A stretch of DNA of 64,000 bases from an uncultured Bacillaceae bacterium (GTDB taxonomy: Bacteria > Bacillota > Bacilli > Bacillales > Bacillaceae_L): contig CANMHG010000001.1 of assembly GCA_947497585.1 (NCBI GenBank), forward strand, positions 744,001 to 808,000, read 5' to 3'. Both the position numbers and the translations under genes were made by a program. Positions 49,355-58,785 of the stretch are shown piece after piece. Position 1 is the first letter of the stretch; each line of letters opens with the position of its first letter. The notes beneath the pieces are model-generated. The model was not told where the DNA came from. It did not search any database and saw nothing but the letters and a program-made list of their open reading frames with translations.

Positions 49355-51937
49355 TCATCTATGGTAATAGTTCTTATATCGAGCTTGTGAACGGTCCGCA
49401 TGACATTCATTACAGATCGGAAATGAAAAGTCCCATGGAAGCTGCTTATTACATTTCCTGCATTTCTTCTTGATTTTTTTAACCTCGGTAATTAGGCTAT
49501 CATGCACCCCATCACTAACTTCTTCTCGCACTCGTTCCCAATAGAGTGCCTCTGTTCGTCTTTCCAGGCGATACAAAAATAGAAGGTGTAATCCTACAGC
49601 TTTATAGGAAAGCTCAAGTTCTTCAAGTGAACCTGTCTTAATGCGCGGTTCAGGTAATTCCTCTCTATTAATAATTGCATACATCGTATCCTTCCATTGA
49701 TCTGCTAACCCAGGGTCATGTGGTGAAAAAGGTAAATGCAGAAAACCATACAGCTCTTGCACCGAAAGTCTTGCTTCAATATCAGTATCTCTAACCATTT
49801 CGTATAGTTCACGTTCTTCAGCAAGCGATGCCTTTTTTGTCCCTTTTGGGCTTTCAAACTTTTCCCATAGTTCAAAGAACACACCTAATTTCCTTGAGTA
49901 ACGTTGAAAACGTTCAAACACACTTGATGTTGGTGCAATTGCAAAAGATGAGATAGAGATATCCTCCTTCTCAAGAAGCTTTGTCATCGCTTTTATATCC
50001 GAGGTAAAAGCGACCTTCCCAACCTCATATATCCCTTTTCTCCCAGCTCTACCCGCAATTTGCTTTACTTCCTGGGAAGTAAGTCTCCTTCGTCTCGTTC
50101 CGTCAAACTTTTCATTTTCTAAAAACACAATCCTACGAATCGGTAAATTCAAGCCCATTCCAATTGCATCTGTTGATACAATTACACTAGTTTCTCCATT
50201 TATAAAACGTTGCATCTGCTTTTTTCGTGTTTCAGGAGGCATACTACCATAAATCATACTAACGGATCGTTTATTGTTTTGAAGATGAGAGGCAATCTCC
50301 AAAACACGCTTTCGCGAAAAGCAGACAATTGCATCTCCTTTTTTCGTATCTTTAATGCTAAAGGTCTTCTGTTCAACCTCTAATGGAATCTCCCGTTCAT
50401 ATTCCTTAATTTCAATATCTGAATCACCTAAAAGCTGCAATATCATTTGTTTCATGTTTCTACTTCCGATAATGTGAACCTCATTTGCATTTGCTTTTGT
50501 AATTGCCTTATACCAAGAAAAACCTCTGTCCTTATCGGAAATCATCTGGGCTTCATCAATGACAACTATGTCATAGGCTTCCTTCTCGTGAAACATTTCA
50601 ACCGTACTCGAGATATGATTTGCTCCTTTAGTTAGTTTCTCTTCTTCACCAGTCTTTAAAGAACATGGAACTCCGTCTGCATTTAATTTATCATATACCT
50701 CTAAGGCTAAAAGGCGTAGTGGAGCTAGGTACAATCCACTATCTGCTTCCTTCATTCTTTTTAATGCCTGAAAGGTCTTTCCGGTATTTGTTTCACCTAC
50801 ATGTAGGACATACCTTATATTCCGCTCAGCCGGTGGACTGTATTCCCTACCGAAGATGTCCTCAAGCATGCGCTTTTCTTCTTGCTTCTTCCGTTCAAGT
50901 TCGGCTTTTTCTTCAGCAATTTTTCTTTCTCTTTCTGCAAGGTCTTGCTCAAGCTTGTCTCTATGAATTTCTACATCGAATGGTAAATCCGCAACAGTAA
51001 GAAGATCTGAAAGGTATTCATCATTTATTCGATAAAAGAAAGATTCAATATAGTCATACATTTGCTCAATTATCAAATAACTCATCACTTTTTCGGTTAG
51101 AGCTTCGTTAAATCTTTCCTGGTATTGACTTAAAATGTTATGTGATAGTTGGGAAAGCAACCATTTAGGTATAAATTCCGATAAGTAATTGGTAATCAAT
51201 CTTTGGTAGACATAAAAATAAGTTTCGTATTCATAATGTCTTTTCTCCCATTCAAGAGAGACCTTATGAACACTTCCTGTTAACGTTTCCAGGAAATCAG
51301 AAACTCTTGTATTATAGAGTATCTCAAAGGCTTCAACCTCAGTTAAAGATTCCTCAATTTTGACCGGGTCCATTGTTTCGTACATAGGCTTGCTATTCAT
51401 ATCACTTTTTAACTTACACGCAACAAAGTAACGTAGATAGAGATAAAGTTCTTCTTGCTTTTGGCGAATTAGTTTTAAAGACGTTCTTGCTACTCGTTCT
51501 TTAATAGCTTCTTGTTTTTCCTGTTCCTCTGCTTCTTTTTGCCGTTTAATAAATTGAATTCTCGCTTTTGAATAAGATTCTTCCCAGAGAGCTAAATTTG
51601 ACTTATAGGTTGAGGAGAACCATTCATTTACATCAAACGGTTGATATTTTCTCATCTCAGTTCGAAATAACTTGATAATTAATCTTCTATCAAGACCCTC
51701 AACATCATAACCAACTTCCTGAAGGTGTACTTTTTTGAGATGTTTTGATACAGCATTTGTACTTTTATTTAGCCAAACGTTAAGCCAAATTTGATCTATA
51801 TAATGTTTCCGCTCTTCTATATACTCCTCAAATGAAGGTATTTCTGGTTGCAACTCGAAAAATCGATCAAGATCTTCAAGTACCTTTCGTTTTGTATGCT
51901 CTACTGCATTTTGATGAATTGCATTTAACTGTTCCAT
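49355..51937 (-). CDS. SUV3-like DExH-type RNA helicase with zinc ribbon
   Basis: An N-terminal helical region of about 370 residues, ending in a long Glu/Lys coiled coil, precedes the helicase core. The core has GETNTGKTFQALK (Walker A), VIDEAQMIS (motif II), VIVSTDAIGMGLNLPIRR (motif V) and QIAGRAGRKG (motif VI). These follow the SUV3/YqhH-like order. The C-terminus has a CRKC...CNEC zinc ribbon. SUV3 helicases unwind RNA for decay in mitochondria. A bacterial role in RNA turnover is likely but unproven here. AAGGAG precedes the ATG. Confidence 0.85.
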   Translation of the reverse strand: MEQLNAIHQNAVEHTKRKVLEDLDRFFELQPEIPSFEEYIEERKHYIDQIWLNVWLNKSTNAVSKHLKKVHLQEVGYDVEGLDRRLIIKLFRTEMRKYQPFDVNEWFSSTYKSNLALWEESYSKARIQFIKRQKEAEEQEKQEAIKERVARTSLKLIRQKQEELYLYLRYFVACKLKSDMNSKPMYETMDPVKIEESLTEVEAFEILYNTRVSDFLETLTGSVHKVSLEWEKRHYEYETYFYVYQRLITNYLSEFIPKWLLSQLSHNILSQYQERFNEALTEKVMSYLIIEQMYDYIESFFYRINDEYLSDLLTVADLPFDVEIHRDKLEQDLAERERKIAEEKAELERKKQEEKRMLEDIFGREYSPPAERNIRYVLHVGETNTGKTFQALKRMKEADSGLYLAPLRLLALEVYDKLNADGVPCSLKTGEEEKLTKGANHISSTVEMFHEKEAYDIVVIDEAQMISDKDRGFSWYKAITKANANEVHIIGSRNMKQMILQLLGDSDIEIKEYEREIPLEVEQKTFSIKDTKKGDAIVCFSRKRVLEIASHLQNNKRSVSMIYGSMPPETRKKQMQRFINGETSVIVSTDAIGMGLNLPIRRIVFLENEKFDGTRRRRLTSQEVKQIAGRAGRKGIYEVGKVAFTSDIKAMTKLLEKEDISISSFAIAPTSSVFERFQRYSRKLGVFFELWEKFESPKGTKKASLAEERELYEMVRDTDIEARLSVQELYGFLHLPFSPHDPGLADQWKDTMYAIINREELPEPRIKTGSLEELELSYKAVGLHLLFLYRLERRTEALYWERVREEVSDGVHDSLITEVKKIKKKCRKCNKQLPWDFSFPICNECHADRSQARYKNYYHR

Positions 51938-52050
51938 TAAGTTACTCCTTTTACTACTTCATTTACCTAAATCTTTCCTTAAATTCGGTATAAATTATAC
52001 TCTTAGTATTTGTATTAAGATACTATTTATTTGTTTAAACATAAACAAAA

Positions 52051-52082
52051 AAGCCCTAAGTGGGAAAACCACATAGAGCTTT
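52051..52082 (-). terminator. Terminator of the alpha/beta hydrolase gene
   Basis: AAGC..GTGG and CCAC..GCTT form a stem with internal bulges, ending in TTTTTT on the minus strand just after the stop. Confidence 0.75.
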
Positions 52083-52083
52083 A

Positions 52084-53061
52084 TCAACTAATTAAATAAA
52101 ATGGACGGTCTACAATGTTTTCACGTAAGAAGTAATTATCTAAGAACAGTAAAACTTTTTCCTCGTATTCTTCTTTAAAATGCTTATAACTCCGGATATG
52201 ACCACCCTTTGGAGGCATCCATAATTCACTATTTTGTGAGCTTTCATGTAATAATTGAGACTGGCTATAAGGAATTGCTCCATCTTTTTTACTATGAATA
52301 AGGAAGAGACCTTTACCAGGCGGATAATCGTCTGCTACTGCAATTGGCTTAACCTCACTTATTTTAAATTCGGGAAATAAGTACTCAGCAATTTTAGTAA
52401 ACCCTACAGCCATAAACTCAGGTAATCCAGTCCAGTAAGAGAAGCTTTCTTTTGTATAAGCGCCAAGGTCAGCAAAAGCACTATCTGCTATAACGGCCTT
52501 TACTTCTTCTGATTCAATTCCTGCTAAAATAGAAGTTGAAGCACCCATAGACCAACCCATTAACGCAATATTTTTGACCCCTTTTTCATAACTCGTATAA
52601 TTAATAGCACTTAATAGATCTGTTTTTTCCTTGTAGCCGATAGTAGTAGGACTTCTTTCAGAAAGACCGGAGTTTCTGAAATCAAACATCAGTACATGGT
52701 AACCTTCATTCGATAAGCGTTTCGCCAATTCTAAGCTATCAAAAGGCATCTGCGTACGGTTATAACCATAACCATGTGCAAAAATAATAGCTTTTTCATT
52801 CTGCAAGATAGGTGTATTTTTTGTCGGAATCCACCAGCCACTAAGTGTTAAATTGTCCATGACGTTGTATATTTTTATTTCTTCATACTCTAACCCATAA
52901 TCTGTTGGAGATTTATCAATATCCTTTATCATTGGATTTGTAACTTTATACCCAATTAAAATGGCAGAAGAAATAAATAATGAAATTATTAGTAAAATAG
53001 AAAGTGCTGTAAATGTTACAATTCTTTTAAAGTTAAAACTTTTCCGAAATACTAAATCCAT
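52084..53061 (-). CDS. Membrane-anchored alpha/beta hydrolase
   Basis: An N-terminal membrane span (about residues 15-34) is followed by an alpha/beta hydrolase. It has the oxyanion HGYGYNRT, the nucleophile GWSMGAS and a late HIRSYKHF with the likely catalytic His. The Asp region is SKKDGAIP. I start at the ATG seven bases after AGGAGG. It may hydrolyse esters or peptides at the outer face of the membrane. The substrate is unknown, and the gene stands alone opposite the exonuclease gene. Confidence 0.85.
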   Translation of the reverse strand: MDLVFRKSFNFKRIVTFTALSILLIISLFISSAILIGYKVTNPMIKDIDKSPTDYGLEYEEIKIYNVMDNLTLSGWWIPTKNTPILQNEKAIIFAHGYGYNRTQMPFDSLELAKRLSNEGYHVLMFDFRNSGLSERSPTTIGYKEKTDLLSAINYTSYEKGVKNIALMGWSMGASTSILAGIESEEVKAVIADSAFADLGAYTKESFSYWTGLPEFMAVGFTKIAEYLFPEFKISEVKPIAVADDYPPGKGLFLIHSKKDGAIPYSQSQLLHESSQNSELWMPPKGGHIRSYKHFKEEYEEKVLLFLDNYFLRENIVDRPFYLIS

Positions 53062-53349
53062 CACTATCCCTCCTATCAAATTCCCTTGAGCAACAAGTAA
53101 ACCCAACCTTTTACATAGGACTAAGTTACTTCTTATTATTATTATATTCTAATAATGCTTTTTTGGGTAGGCTAATTCACAATAAATTCACAAATTTTTA
53201 AAATATTCTAATTAATTACCGTTTTATTCCAGAATAATTTCCTGAAATAATTGTAATATATCCCTCCTTGCAACCTTGGATATAATTGGGCCTATTTATT
53301 CATATGTATATAACGTATAATTACCTGTTGAATCATGGAGGTGAGACTT

Positions 53350-54285
53350 TTGGCTGATACAAAGCAATTTGTCTTTTTTGACTTTGAAATGCTTTGTTCT
53401 AATCGAGGAATGCCTTTTGAGAAGATGGAGGCAATTCGTCTTGGAGCAGTAGCCTACAACATAGAAACAAAAGAAACAGCCTTTTTCGACAGTTTTATTA
53501 AACCTTTAAGTGATGAACCTCTTTCAGGTTTTTGTAAGAAGTTAACAGGAATATCCGATACGGATCTGGCAGGTGCTAGCTGTTTTTCAGTTGTGTTTGA
53601 GGAATTTTTAACCTGGGTAGGCGGAGTAAAGAAGTCTCGATTCTTTTCTTGGTCAAAGAGTGATTTGATGCGCTTGAAACTAGATGCCGTTTTACATGAA
53701 TTACCTGAGACAACTATATCTAAAATCGAAAAAAGATATGTTGATTTTCAAGACATTTTTACAAAACGTGTAACCAAAACTAACTATTCAGTAGAAAATG
53801 CCCTTAAACTTTACGACCTTTCATTTTTTGGTGAAGCACATAATCCTATGTATGATGCTTTTAACACCCTTCGAATCTATATGGAGTTTCTTAATAATCC
53901 TGTCAAATCTGAGCTTACAATGCTTCATCATTATGTATTTGAAGGAAAAGAGTATAAATATGAGCAAATACACAGAGAAATAAAAGATCAGTTTAATGAG
54001 GACTGTTCTGTCTATTTTTCAGAACTTCGTGATATGTATCGAATGAAGGATGCCTATAAGGTGATTAAGAGGACTAAAAAGCTAGTTGATAAATATGAAA
54101 ATATTGTTGTTAACCGAGCAAACCTTTATTCAGAAGAAATGATTTTTCAAATCAATACTTTCATACGTTTTTATCTTGATCTTCTTCTTTCCTATGAAGA
54201 ACATGCTGCTTACGATTCAAAAATTATGATCTTAGATGATTATTTGATGAAGTCACACAAAGACCAACTCCTGAAGCAAGGATAA
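53350..54285 (+). CDS. DEDD-type 3'-5' exonuclease domain protein
   Basis: The start is a TTG five bases after GGAGGTGA, which makes MADTKQFVFFDFEM the N-terminus; an ATG inside the site is less likely. Exo motifs are FFDFEM (ExoI), LDAVLHEL/FSWSKSD (ExoII region) and HNPMYDA (ExoIII, His and Asp), as in DnaQ-like or KapD-like exonucleases. The C-terminal about 110 residues are helical with no known motif. It may trim RNA or DNA; the target is not told. Confidence 0.78.
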   Translation: MADTKQFVFFDFEMLCSNRGMPFEKMEAIRLGAVAYNIETKETAFFDSFIKPLSDEPLSGFCKKLTGISDTDLAGASCFSVVFEEFLTWVGGVKKSRFFSWSKSDLMRLKLDAVLHELPETTISKIEKRYVDFQDIFTKRVTKTNYSVENALKLYDLSFFGEAHNPMYDAFNTLRIYMEFLNNPVKSELTMLHHYVFEGKEYKYEQIHREIKDQFNEDCSVYFSELRDMYRMKDAYKVIKRTKKLVDKYENIVVNRANLYSEEMIFQINTFIRFYLDLLLSYEEHAAYDSKIMILDDYLMKSHKDQLLKQG

Positions 54286-54358
54286 TACCTGCTTGCTTCA
54301 TACATAATGCTTAAAAATTAAGTAGTGCCTAAACCCTCCTACAAAAACCCACTAAAAA

Positions 54359-54380
54359 GAACCGGTATTTCTACCGATTC
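54359..54380 (-). terminator. Terminator of the CAP lipoprotein gene
   Basis: GAACCGGTA and TACCGATTC pair with one mismatch around a four-base loop, followed by TTTTT on the minus strand. Confidence 0.75.
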
Positions 54381-54390
54381 TAAACCTTCC

Positions 54391-55809
54391 TTATTTCCCG
54401 ATAAACATTTGTGTCCAATGGTGGCCACTTTGTTGGTACCCTACACCGATATGTGTAAAGTCTTTGCTCATAATGTTTTTACGGTGTCCTTCACTGTTCA
54501 TCCACGCTTGTACAACTTGCTCTGGTGTTTGTTGTCCTTGCGCAATGTTCTCTCCAGCAGTTTTATAGCTAACACCGAAATCCCTCATCATATCAAATGG
54601 TGATCCATACGTTGGGCTTGTATGTGAGAAATAGTTATTCTTTTGCATATCATTCGACTTTTCTCTAGCAACATTACTTAATGATGTATCTGCTTTTAAG
54701 TCGGGTAAGCCCGCTTTTCTTCTTTCCGCATTCGTTAAATCAATTACTTTTTGCTCTGCTTGACTAATACCCTGTGCAGGAGCTTGTTTAGCTGTTTCTT
54801 GCTCTTTTGCCGGTTGTTCTTGTTGAGCTGGTTGTTGTTGCTCTTGTTGTTGAGCTGGTTGCTGTTGCTCTTGTTGTTGAGCTGGTTGCTGTTGCTCTTG
54901 TTGTTGAGCTGGTTGCTGTTGAGCTGGTTGTTGCTGCTCTTGTTGCTGAGCTGGCTGTTGTTGCTGTTGTTGACCTGTTGCACCTTGTTTCCCTTGTGCA
55001 CCAGTTAAAAATTTAAAGTGACGATTACCTTGGCCTTGAGCTTTACCTTGACCTTCACCCGACTTCACAAACTTAAACTTTGCTTCTTGAATTAATACTG
55101 CTTTTGTGTGCGGGAACTTTGAGCTAGGGATATTTGTTTTATCATTTGAAATTGAAGTAGTACCCATTTCCTCTTCAATCACAACATTATTTCCACGATC
55201 CATATCATATGCTTCAGAACCTTTAAGGCCTAATGGACTGTTAGCATAATCCCATCTGCTTCCACCATAGTAAGGACGATCATTATTGTTACGATCTCCA
55301 GTTGCATTGTCATAGTCGTTGCCACCCATGCCACGGTCTGTTCCAAAAATACCTGTATGTCTATTGTAACGGTCATTATTTGTTAAGACCTCATTATCAT
55401 AAGTATTTCCGTTGCCAAGAGTGGTGTTGTTGCCATTAGTATTTCTGTTACCATAAATAGCGTTATCATCAGCATTCCTAGTTCCATACAATCCTCGACT
55501 ACCATTGTCATTTCTAGTCCGATCCGGATTGTTTCCTCTTACCCCATACATACCATTATCACGATTAGTATCTCTTGTGCCGAATAACCGGTCGTGGTCA
55601 TTTACATTGTTTCTGTTGTTTCTAGTGTCTAACACTCCTACGCGATTATCATCTCTCGTGTTAAGTATGTCATCATTATACCTATTCTCCAATGCACCAT
55701 AGCCATTGTTTACTCTATCATCTAATGCATTGTTATCAGCGTTATTACAAGCTACTAAGCCAACTAATAACGAACATGTAACAACACTGAGTACTTTATT
55801 TCTTATCAT
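54391..55809 (-). CDS. CAP-domain (SCP/PR-1-like) lipoprotein with Asn/Arg and Gln repeats
   Basis: A lipoprotein signal ends in LVAC (Cys21). A long Asn/Asp/Arg-rich disordered part (about 22-190) contains recurring GTRDTNRDNG-like pieces. A Gln/Pro/Ala/Glu-rich linker (about 280-330) leads to a CAP domain at the C-terminus. That domain has LTNAERRKAGLPDL, ARKSNDM-like text, NYFSHTSPTYGSPFDMM, GENIAQGQ and SEGHRKNIMSKDFTHIGVGY. Related Bacillus CAP proteins (such as YkwD) lie at the cell surface or spore. The exact role is unknown. AGAGGAGG precedes the ATG. Confidence 0.85.
   Translation of the reverse strand: MIRNKVLSVVTCSLLVGLVACNNADNNALDDRVNNGYGALENRYNDDILNTRDDNRVGVLDTRNNRNNVNDHDRLFGTRDTNRDNGMYGVRGNNPDRTRNDNGSRGLYGTRNADDNAIYGNRNTNGNNTTLGNGNTYDNEVLTNNDRYNRHTGIFGTDRGMGGNDYDNATGDRNNNDRPYYGGSRWDYANSPLGLKGSEAYDMDRGNNVVIEEEMGTTSISNDKTNIPSSKFPHTKAVLIQEAKFKFVKSGEGQGKAQGQGNRHFKFLTGAQGKQGATGQQQQQQPAQQQEQQQPAQQQPAQQQEQQQPAQQQEQQQPAQQQEQQQPAQQEQPAKEQETAKQAPAQGISQAEQKVIDLTNAERRKAGLPDLKADTSLSNVAREKSNDMQKNNYFSHTSPTYGSPFDMMRDFGVSYKTAGENIAQGQQTPEQVVQAWMNSEGHRKNIMSKDFTHIGVGYQQSGHHWTQMFIGK
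54822..54972. repeat. Gln/Pro-rich low-complexity repeat in the CAP gene
   Basis: A GCTGGTTG-type unit of about 27 bases (PAQQQEQQQ on the minus strand) repeats about five times, with smaller variants. The opposite strand reads as a long Leu-rich frame, which is an artefact. Confidence 0.85.
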
Positions 55810-55904
55810 TTTTGACGCCTCCTCTTTTCTGAAAATGGTCTTACACGTATATTTTTCATTACTTTCTCAAAAAGTATTTATGGAAAAAGAAGAGAATAAA
55901 AAAA

Positions 55905-55930
55905 GACCAAATCTTTTAACAGATCTGGTC
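55905..55930 (-). terminator. Terminator of the ABC-F gene
   Basis: GACCAaATC and GATcTGGTC form a stem with an eight-base loop, followed by seven T on the minus strand. Confidence 0.8.
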
Positions 55931-55936
55931 AATTGC

Positions 55937-57487
55937 TTATTTTTTTTGCCATTGTTCTAAATCCCATACTTGCGTAACCCAATTTCTATAAAATTCCGGT
56001 TCATGCGAGACAACTATGATTGTTCCTTCATATTTTTCTAAAGCAATTGCCAATGCTTCTTTAGCTTGAAAATCTAAATGATTAGTTGGTTCATCAAGAA
56101 TAAGCCAGTTACTCGGTTCTAACATCAGCTGACAAAGTCTAACCCTTGTTTGTTCACCACCACTTAAGGACTGAAGTGGTTGATAAATATGGTCAGTCTT
56201 TAAACCACTCCTTGCTAAAACACTACGTACTTCTTTTTGAGTCATTTTTTCATGAAGTGACCAAATAAATTCAAGTGGTGTTTGTTCACTAGTCGTATTC
56301 CACTCCTGTGCGAAATAGGAAGGATTTGCATTTAATCCAATAGAAACAGTTCCTTTTAGTGGAGTCAATTGACCAATAAATGTTTTTAATGTCGTTGATT
56401 TTCCAATGCCATTATACCCAGTTATCGCAACCTTCTCTCCCCGCTGCAACTTGAAGGAAAATGGAGGTAATAATGGTTTTTCATAGCCTATCTCTAAATT
56501 TTCTACCTCTAGGACAACATTGCCTGGTCGCTCGCTCACATTAAATGAGAATCTAGGTCTAGGACTAAGTGAAGGTTTTTCAATTCGGTCTATTTTCATG
56601 AGTTTCCTTTCACGATCTTTTGCCTGCCTAGACGTTGAAGCCCTCACTTTATTCTTTTGGATATAGGTTTCTAGTTTTTTAATCTCCGCCTGTTGTCGAT
56701 CATAAGCTGTGAATATTTGGTGTTTTCTAAGTTCGTACGCCTGTTCAAATTTCTTATAATTTCCGATATATCGTGTTAATTGCTTATGTTCTAAGTGATA
56801 AATTATATTCACTACTTCATTCAAAAAAAAGGTATCATGTGAAATTAAAATGAATGAACTAGGGTAATTTTTTAAATAATCCTTTAACCACTCAATATGC
56901 TCAAAATCCAGATAGTTGGTAGGTTCATCGAGCATTAAGATTTCAGGTTCTTCAAGCAGTAGTTTAGCAAGTAAAAGCTTTGTGCGCTGACCACCGCTAA
57001 GCTGACTCACATCTGTGTTCATTCCCAATGCAGATATTCCTAATCCACTGGCAACGTCGTCAATCCTAGGATCCAGCATATAAAAATCATTACTTTCAAG
57101 TAATTCTTGCACTTCGGCAAATCTCTTTAAAAGATGTTCCAGTTCTTCACCTGAAAGATCTCCCATTTTACTTGAAAGCTCCAGCATTTCCTGCTCAGCG
57201 TCATATAAGTGTTTAAACGCACTTTGCAAATACTCCCTGATTACTGTACCTTCAGTTAATTCGATGTGCTGCTCTAAATAACCGACCCGAACGTTTGGGT
57301 GCCAGTCGATCTCTCCTTTATCAGGTTGGATAGATCCTGTTAAGATCTGTAGAAGTGTTGATTTCCCTGCACCATTAGGTCCAACTAATCCCACCCGCTC
57401 TAAGTTTAACAGTCGAAATTCTATATCTTTAAAAATTAATTTATCACCAAAATAGTGTGTTAGGTTCTCAACATTTACTATACTCAT
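55937..57487 (-). CDS. yfmM: ABC-F family ATPase, YfmM-like
   Basis: Two ABC domains are joined by a helical linker, with no membrane part. They carry GPNGAGKST and GYNGIGKST Walker A motifs, LSGGQRTK and LSGGEQTR signatures and LDEPTNYLDF and LDEPTNHLDF Walker B motifs. The text (VGYLEQH, NDFYMLDP, YRHIEWLKDYL-like order) is closest to YfmM of B. subtilis, which is about the same length. ABC-F proteins act on the ribosome; some give antibiotic resistance. The cellular role of YfmM itself is not settled. Confidence 0.8.
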   Translation of the reverse strand: MSIVNVENLTHYFGDKLIFKDIEFRLLNLERVGLVGPNGAGKSTLLQILTGSIQPDKGEIDWHPNVRVGYLEQHIELTEGTVIREYLQSAFKHLYDAEQEMLELSSKMGDLSGEELEHLLKRFAEVQELLESNDFYMLDPRIDDVASGLGISALGMNTDVSQLSGGQRTKLLLAKLLLEEPEILMLDEPTNYLDFEHIEWLKDYLKNYPSSFILISHDTFFLNEVVNIIYHLEHKQLTRYIGNYKKFEQAYELRKHQIFTAYDRQQAEIKKLETYIQKNKVRASTSRQAKDRERKLMKIDRIEKPSLSPRPRFSFNVSERPGNVVLEVENLEIGYEKPLLPPFSFKLQRGEKVAITGYNGIGKSTTLKTFIGQLTPLKGTVSIGLNANPSYFAQEWNTTSEQTPLEFIWSLHEKMTQKEVRSVLARSGLKTDHIYQPLQSLSGGEQTRVRLCQLMLEPSNWLILDEPTNHLDFQAKEALAIALEKYEGTIIVVSHEPEFYRNWVTQVWDLEQWQKK

Positions 57488-57651
57488 CGTTTCATACTCC
57501 TTGTTACTTAAACCAGGTTATTATGCTTTATTCAACATGAAAAGTGCTAAAAAGTAAATAGGTTATTAAATGAAAAATTTAATAGAATAAAAACCCTTTA
57601 TTTTCCACAACATAAGATATATTACATAAGAGTAAAGAGGTGTGTGTCACA

Positions 57652-57864
57652 ATGGGTATTTTAAACTCTGTATCCGATTGGTTTGCAGCCAGGCATGAAC
57701 GAAGAGTACTTGAGATGGAATCATTAGGGCGTTGTCCGATGTGTAATGGAAAAGGCTTTAATTCATTTTCAATGTATGAATATTATTATGCTGAGCCAGT
57801 GGAATGCGCAGGATGTTACGGAAGTGGTAATTACACGGATTGGTATGATGGGAACGAACAATAA
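57652..57864 (+). CDS. Small CxxCxGxG zinc-finger protein (70 aa)
   Basis: Two DnaJ-type zinc motifs, CPMCNGKGF (residues 28-36) and CAGCYGSGNY (residues 53-62), are separated by about 16 residues. They are preceded by a helix with WFAARHERRVLEME. This is half of a DnaJ central domain, without J domain or client domain. I start at the ATG after AAAGAGGTG. Such stand-alone fragments bind zinc and may be redox or chaperone adaptors, but the role is unknown. A strong terminator follows. Confidence 0.75.
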   Translation: MGILNSVSDWFAARHERRVLEMESLGRCPMCNGKGFNSFSMYEYYYAEPVECAGCYGSGNYTDWYDGNEQ

Positions 57865-57869
57865 ATTTA

Positions 57870-57906
57870 AAGGTCTGATTCCTAACTCTAGGCATCAGAC
57901 CTTTTT
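57870..57906 (+). terminator. Terminator of the CxxCxGxG gene
   Basis: AAGGTCTGAT and ATCAGACCTT form a perfect ten-base stem with a 14-base loop, followed by TTT. Confidence 0.85.
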
Positions 57907-57915
57907 CGTAATCGC

Positions 57916-58320
57916 TTACAAATATTTAGAAAATACAACCTTACCTTTTATCACTGGGGCACCATCTTGATTTACAGCCGCTACATCAAAATGGACTTTA
58001 TTTTCAGCAGTCTCAACAACTTTTGCTTTCAATGTAATCACATCATTCAAAAAGACCATTCCCCTGAAGCGTATGGTATAGTTTTCAATAAACCCTTCCT
58101 CCAAATATGGAGTAAATAACTTCGAAAGATTCCCCATAGTCCACATTCCGTGTGCAATGATTCCAGGTAATCCTACCTTAGTTGCTTCCTCATCAATCGT
58201 ATGAATAGGATTATAATCACCTGAAGCACCAGCGTATTTTATTAGGTCAATTCTAGTTACAGGTGATAATTGAACTTCTTCTAAGGACTCGCCGATTTGA
58301 AATACTTCTATTGTTTTCAT
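57916..58320 (-). CDS. MaoC-like hydratase (C-terminal-type)
   Basis: The hydratase-2 motif GASGDYNPIHTIDEEATKVGLPGIIAHGMWTMG carries the catalytic Asp and His. At 134 residues it is a single hotdog domain. The companion at 58317-58766 is the other hotdog half, overlapping by four bases. Two-gene MaoC pairs (as in HadAB/R-specific hydratases) form a heterodimer that adds water to enoyl-CoA. It is the last gene of an operon with a FabG-like reductase and an acyl-CoA dehydrogenase. Confidence 0.85.
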   Translation of the reverse strand: MKTIEVFQIGESLEEVQLSPVTRIDLIKYAGASGDYNPIHTIDEEATKVGLPGIIAHGMWTMGNLSKLFTPYLEEGFIENYTIRFRGMVFLNDVITLKAKVVETAENKVHFDVAAVNQDGAPVIKGKVVFSKYL

Positions 58321-58766
58321 AATCCCATCGCCTTTCTTACAGCTTCATTGATGATAATAACCATTTTCTCACTAAAAATGTTAATACCATCTGTATCATC
58401 ACCGTAATTCTTCAACACTAAAAATATCATAGAACCTTGGCTACCCGACCTTTCGTACACACTTTCTACCTCTGTATAACAATGAACTTCTTCACCGACA
58501 AACAATGGTCGATTATAATGGTAGACCTGCTCACCATGAATGAGTCCCTTATTAGGAAGATTAAAGCCTTCGATTGTTCCGTAATCCAAAACCCTTGGAA
58601 AAGTAGGGGGTGCTATATTTTGCTGATATCTTGAATTTTTCCCTGTATCTTCATCAATAAATAATGGGTGAAGGTCTCCGATTGACTCCGCAAATTTCTT
58701 TACAGCACCACGTTCAATAATGTTTTTTACCGGAGTTGAGCGTTTTCCAACTGCTTCTTTTAACAT
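58317..58766 (-). CDS. MaoC-like hydratase (N-terminal-type)
   Basis: The domain is FAS1-like/MaoC N-terminal: KFAESIGDLHPLFIDEDTGKNSRYQQNIAPPTFPRVLDYG, then HYNRPLFVGEEVHCYTEVESVYERSGSQGSMIFLVL. It lacks the catalytic HGMW motif, as the non-catalytic half of a heterodimer does. I start at the ATG behind GAGGTGAT; a longer reading to the FabG gene is unlikely. The overlap with the next gene supports coupled synthesis. Confidence 0.85.
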   Translation of the reverse strand: MLKEAVGKRSTPVKNIIERGAVKKFAESIGDLHPLFIDEDTGKNSRYQQNIAPPTFPRVLDYGTIEGFNLPNKGLIHGEQVYHYNRPLFVGEEVHCYTEVESVYERSGSQGSMIFLVLKNYGDDTDGINIFSEKMVIIINEAVRKAMGL

Positions 58767-58785
58767 TTTACAATCACCTCTCAAT

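Noticed and set aside
54751..55016. Leu- or Val-rich plus-strand frames over the CAP gene
   Set aside because: They are the antisense of the Gln/Pro repeat in the CAP lipoprotein; no ribosome-binding site.
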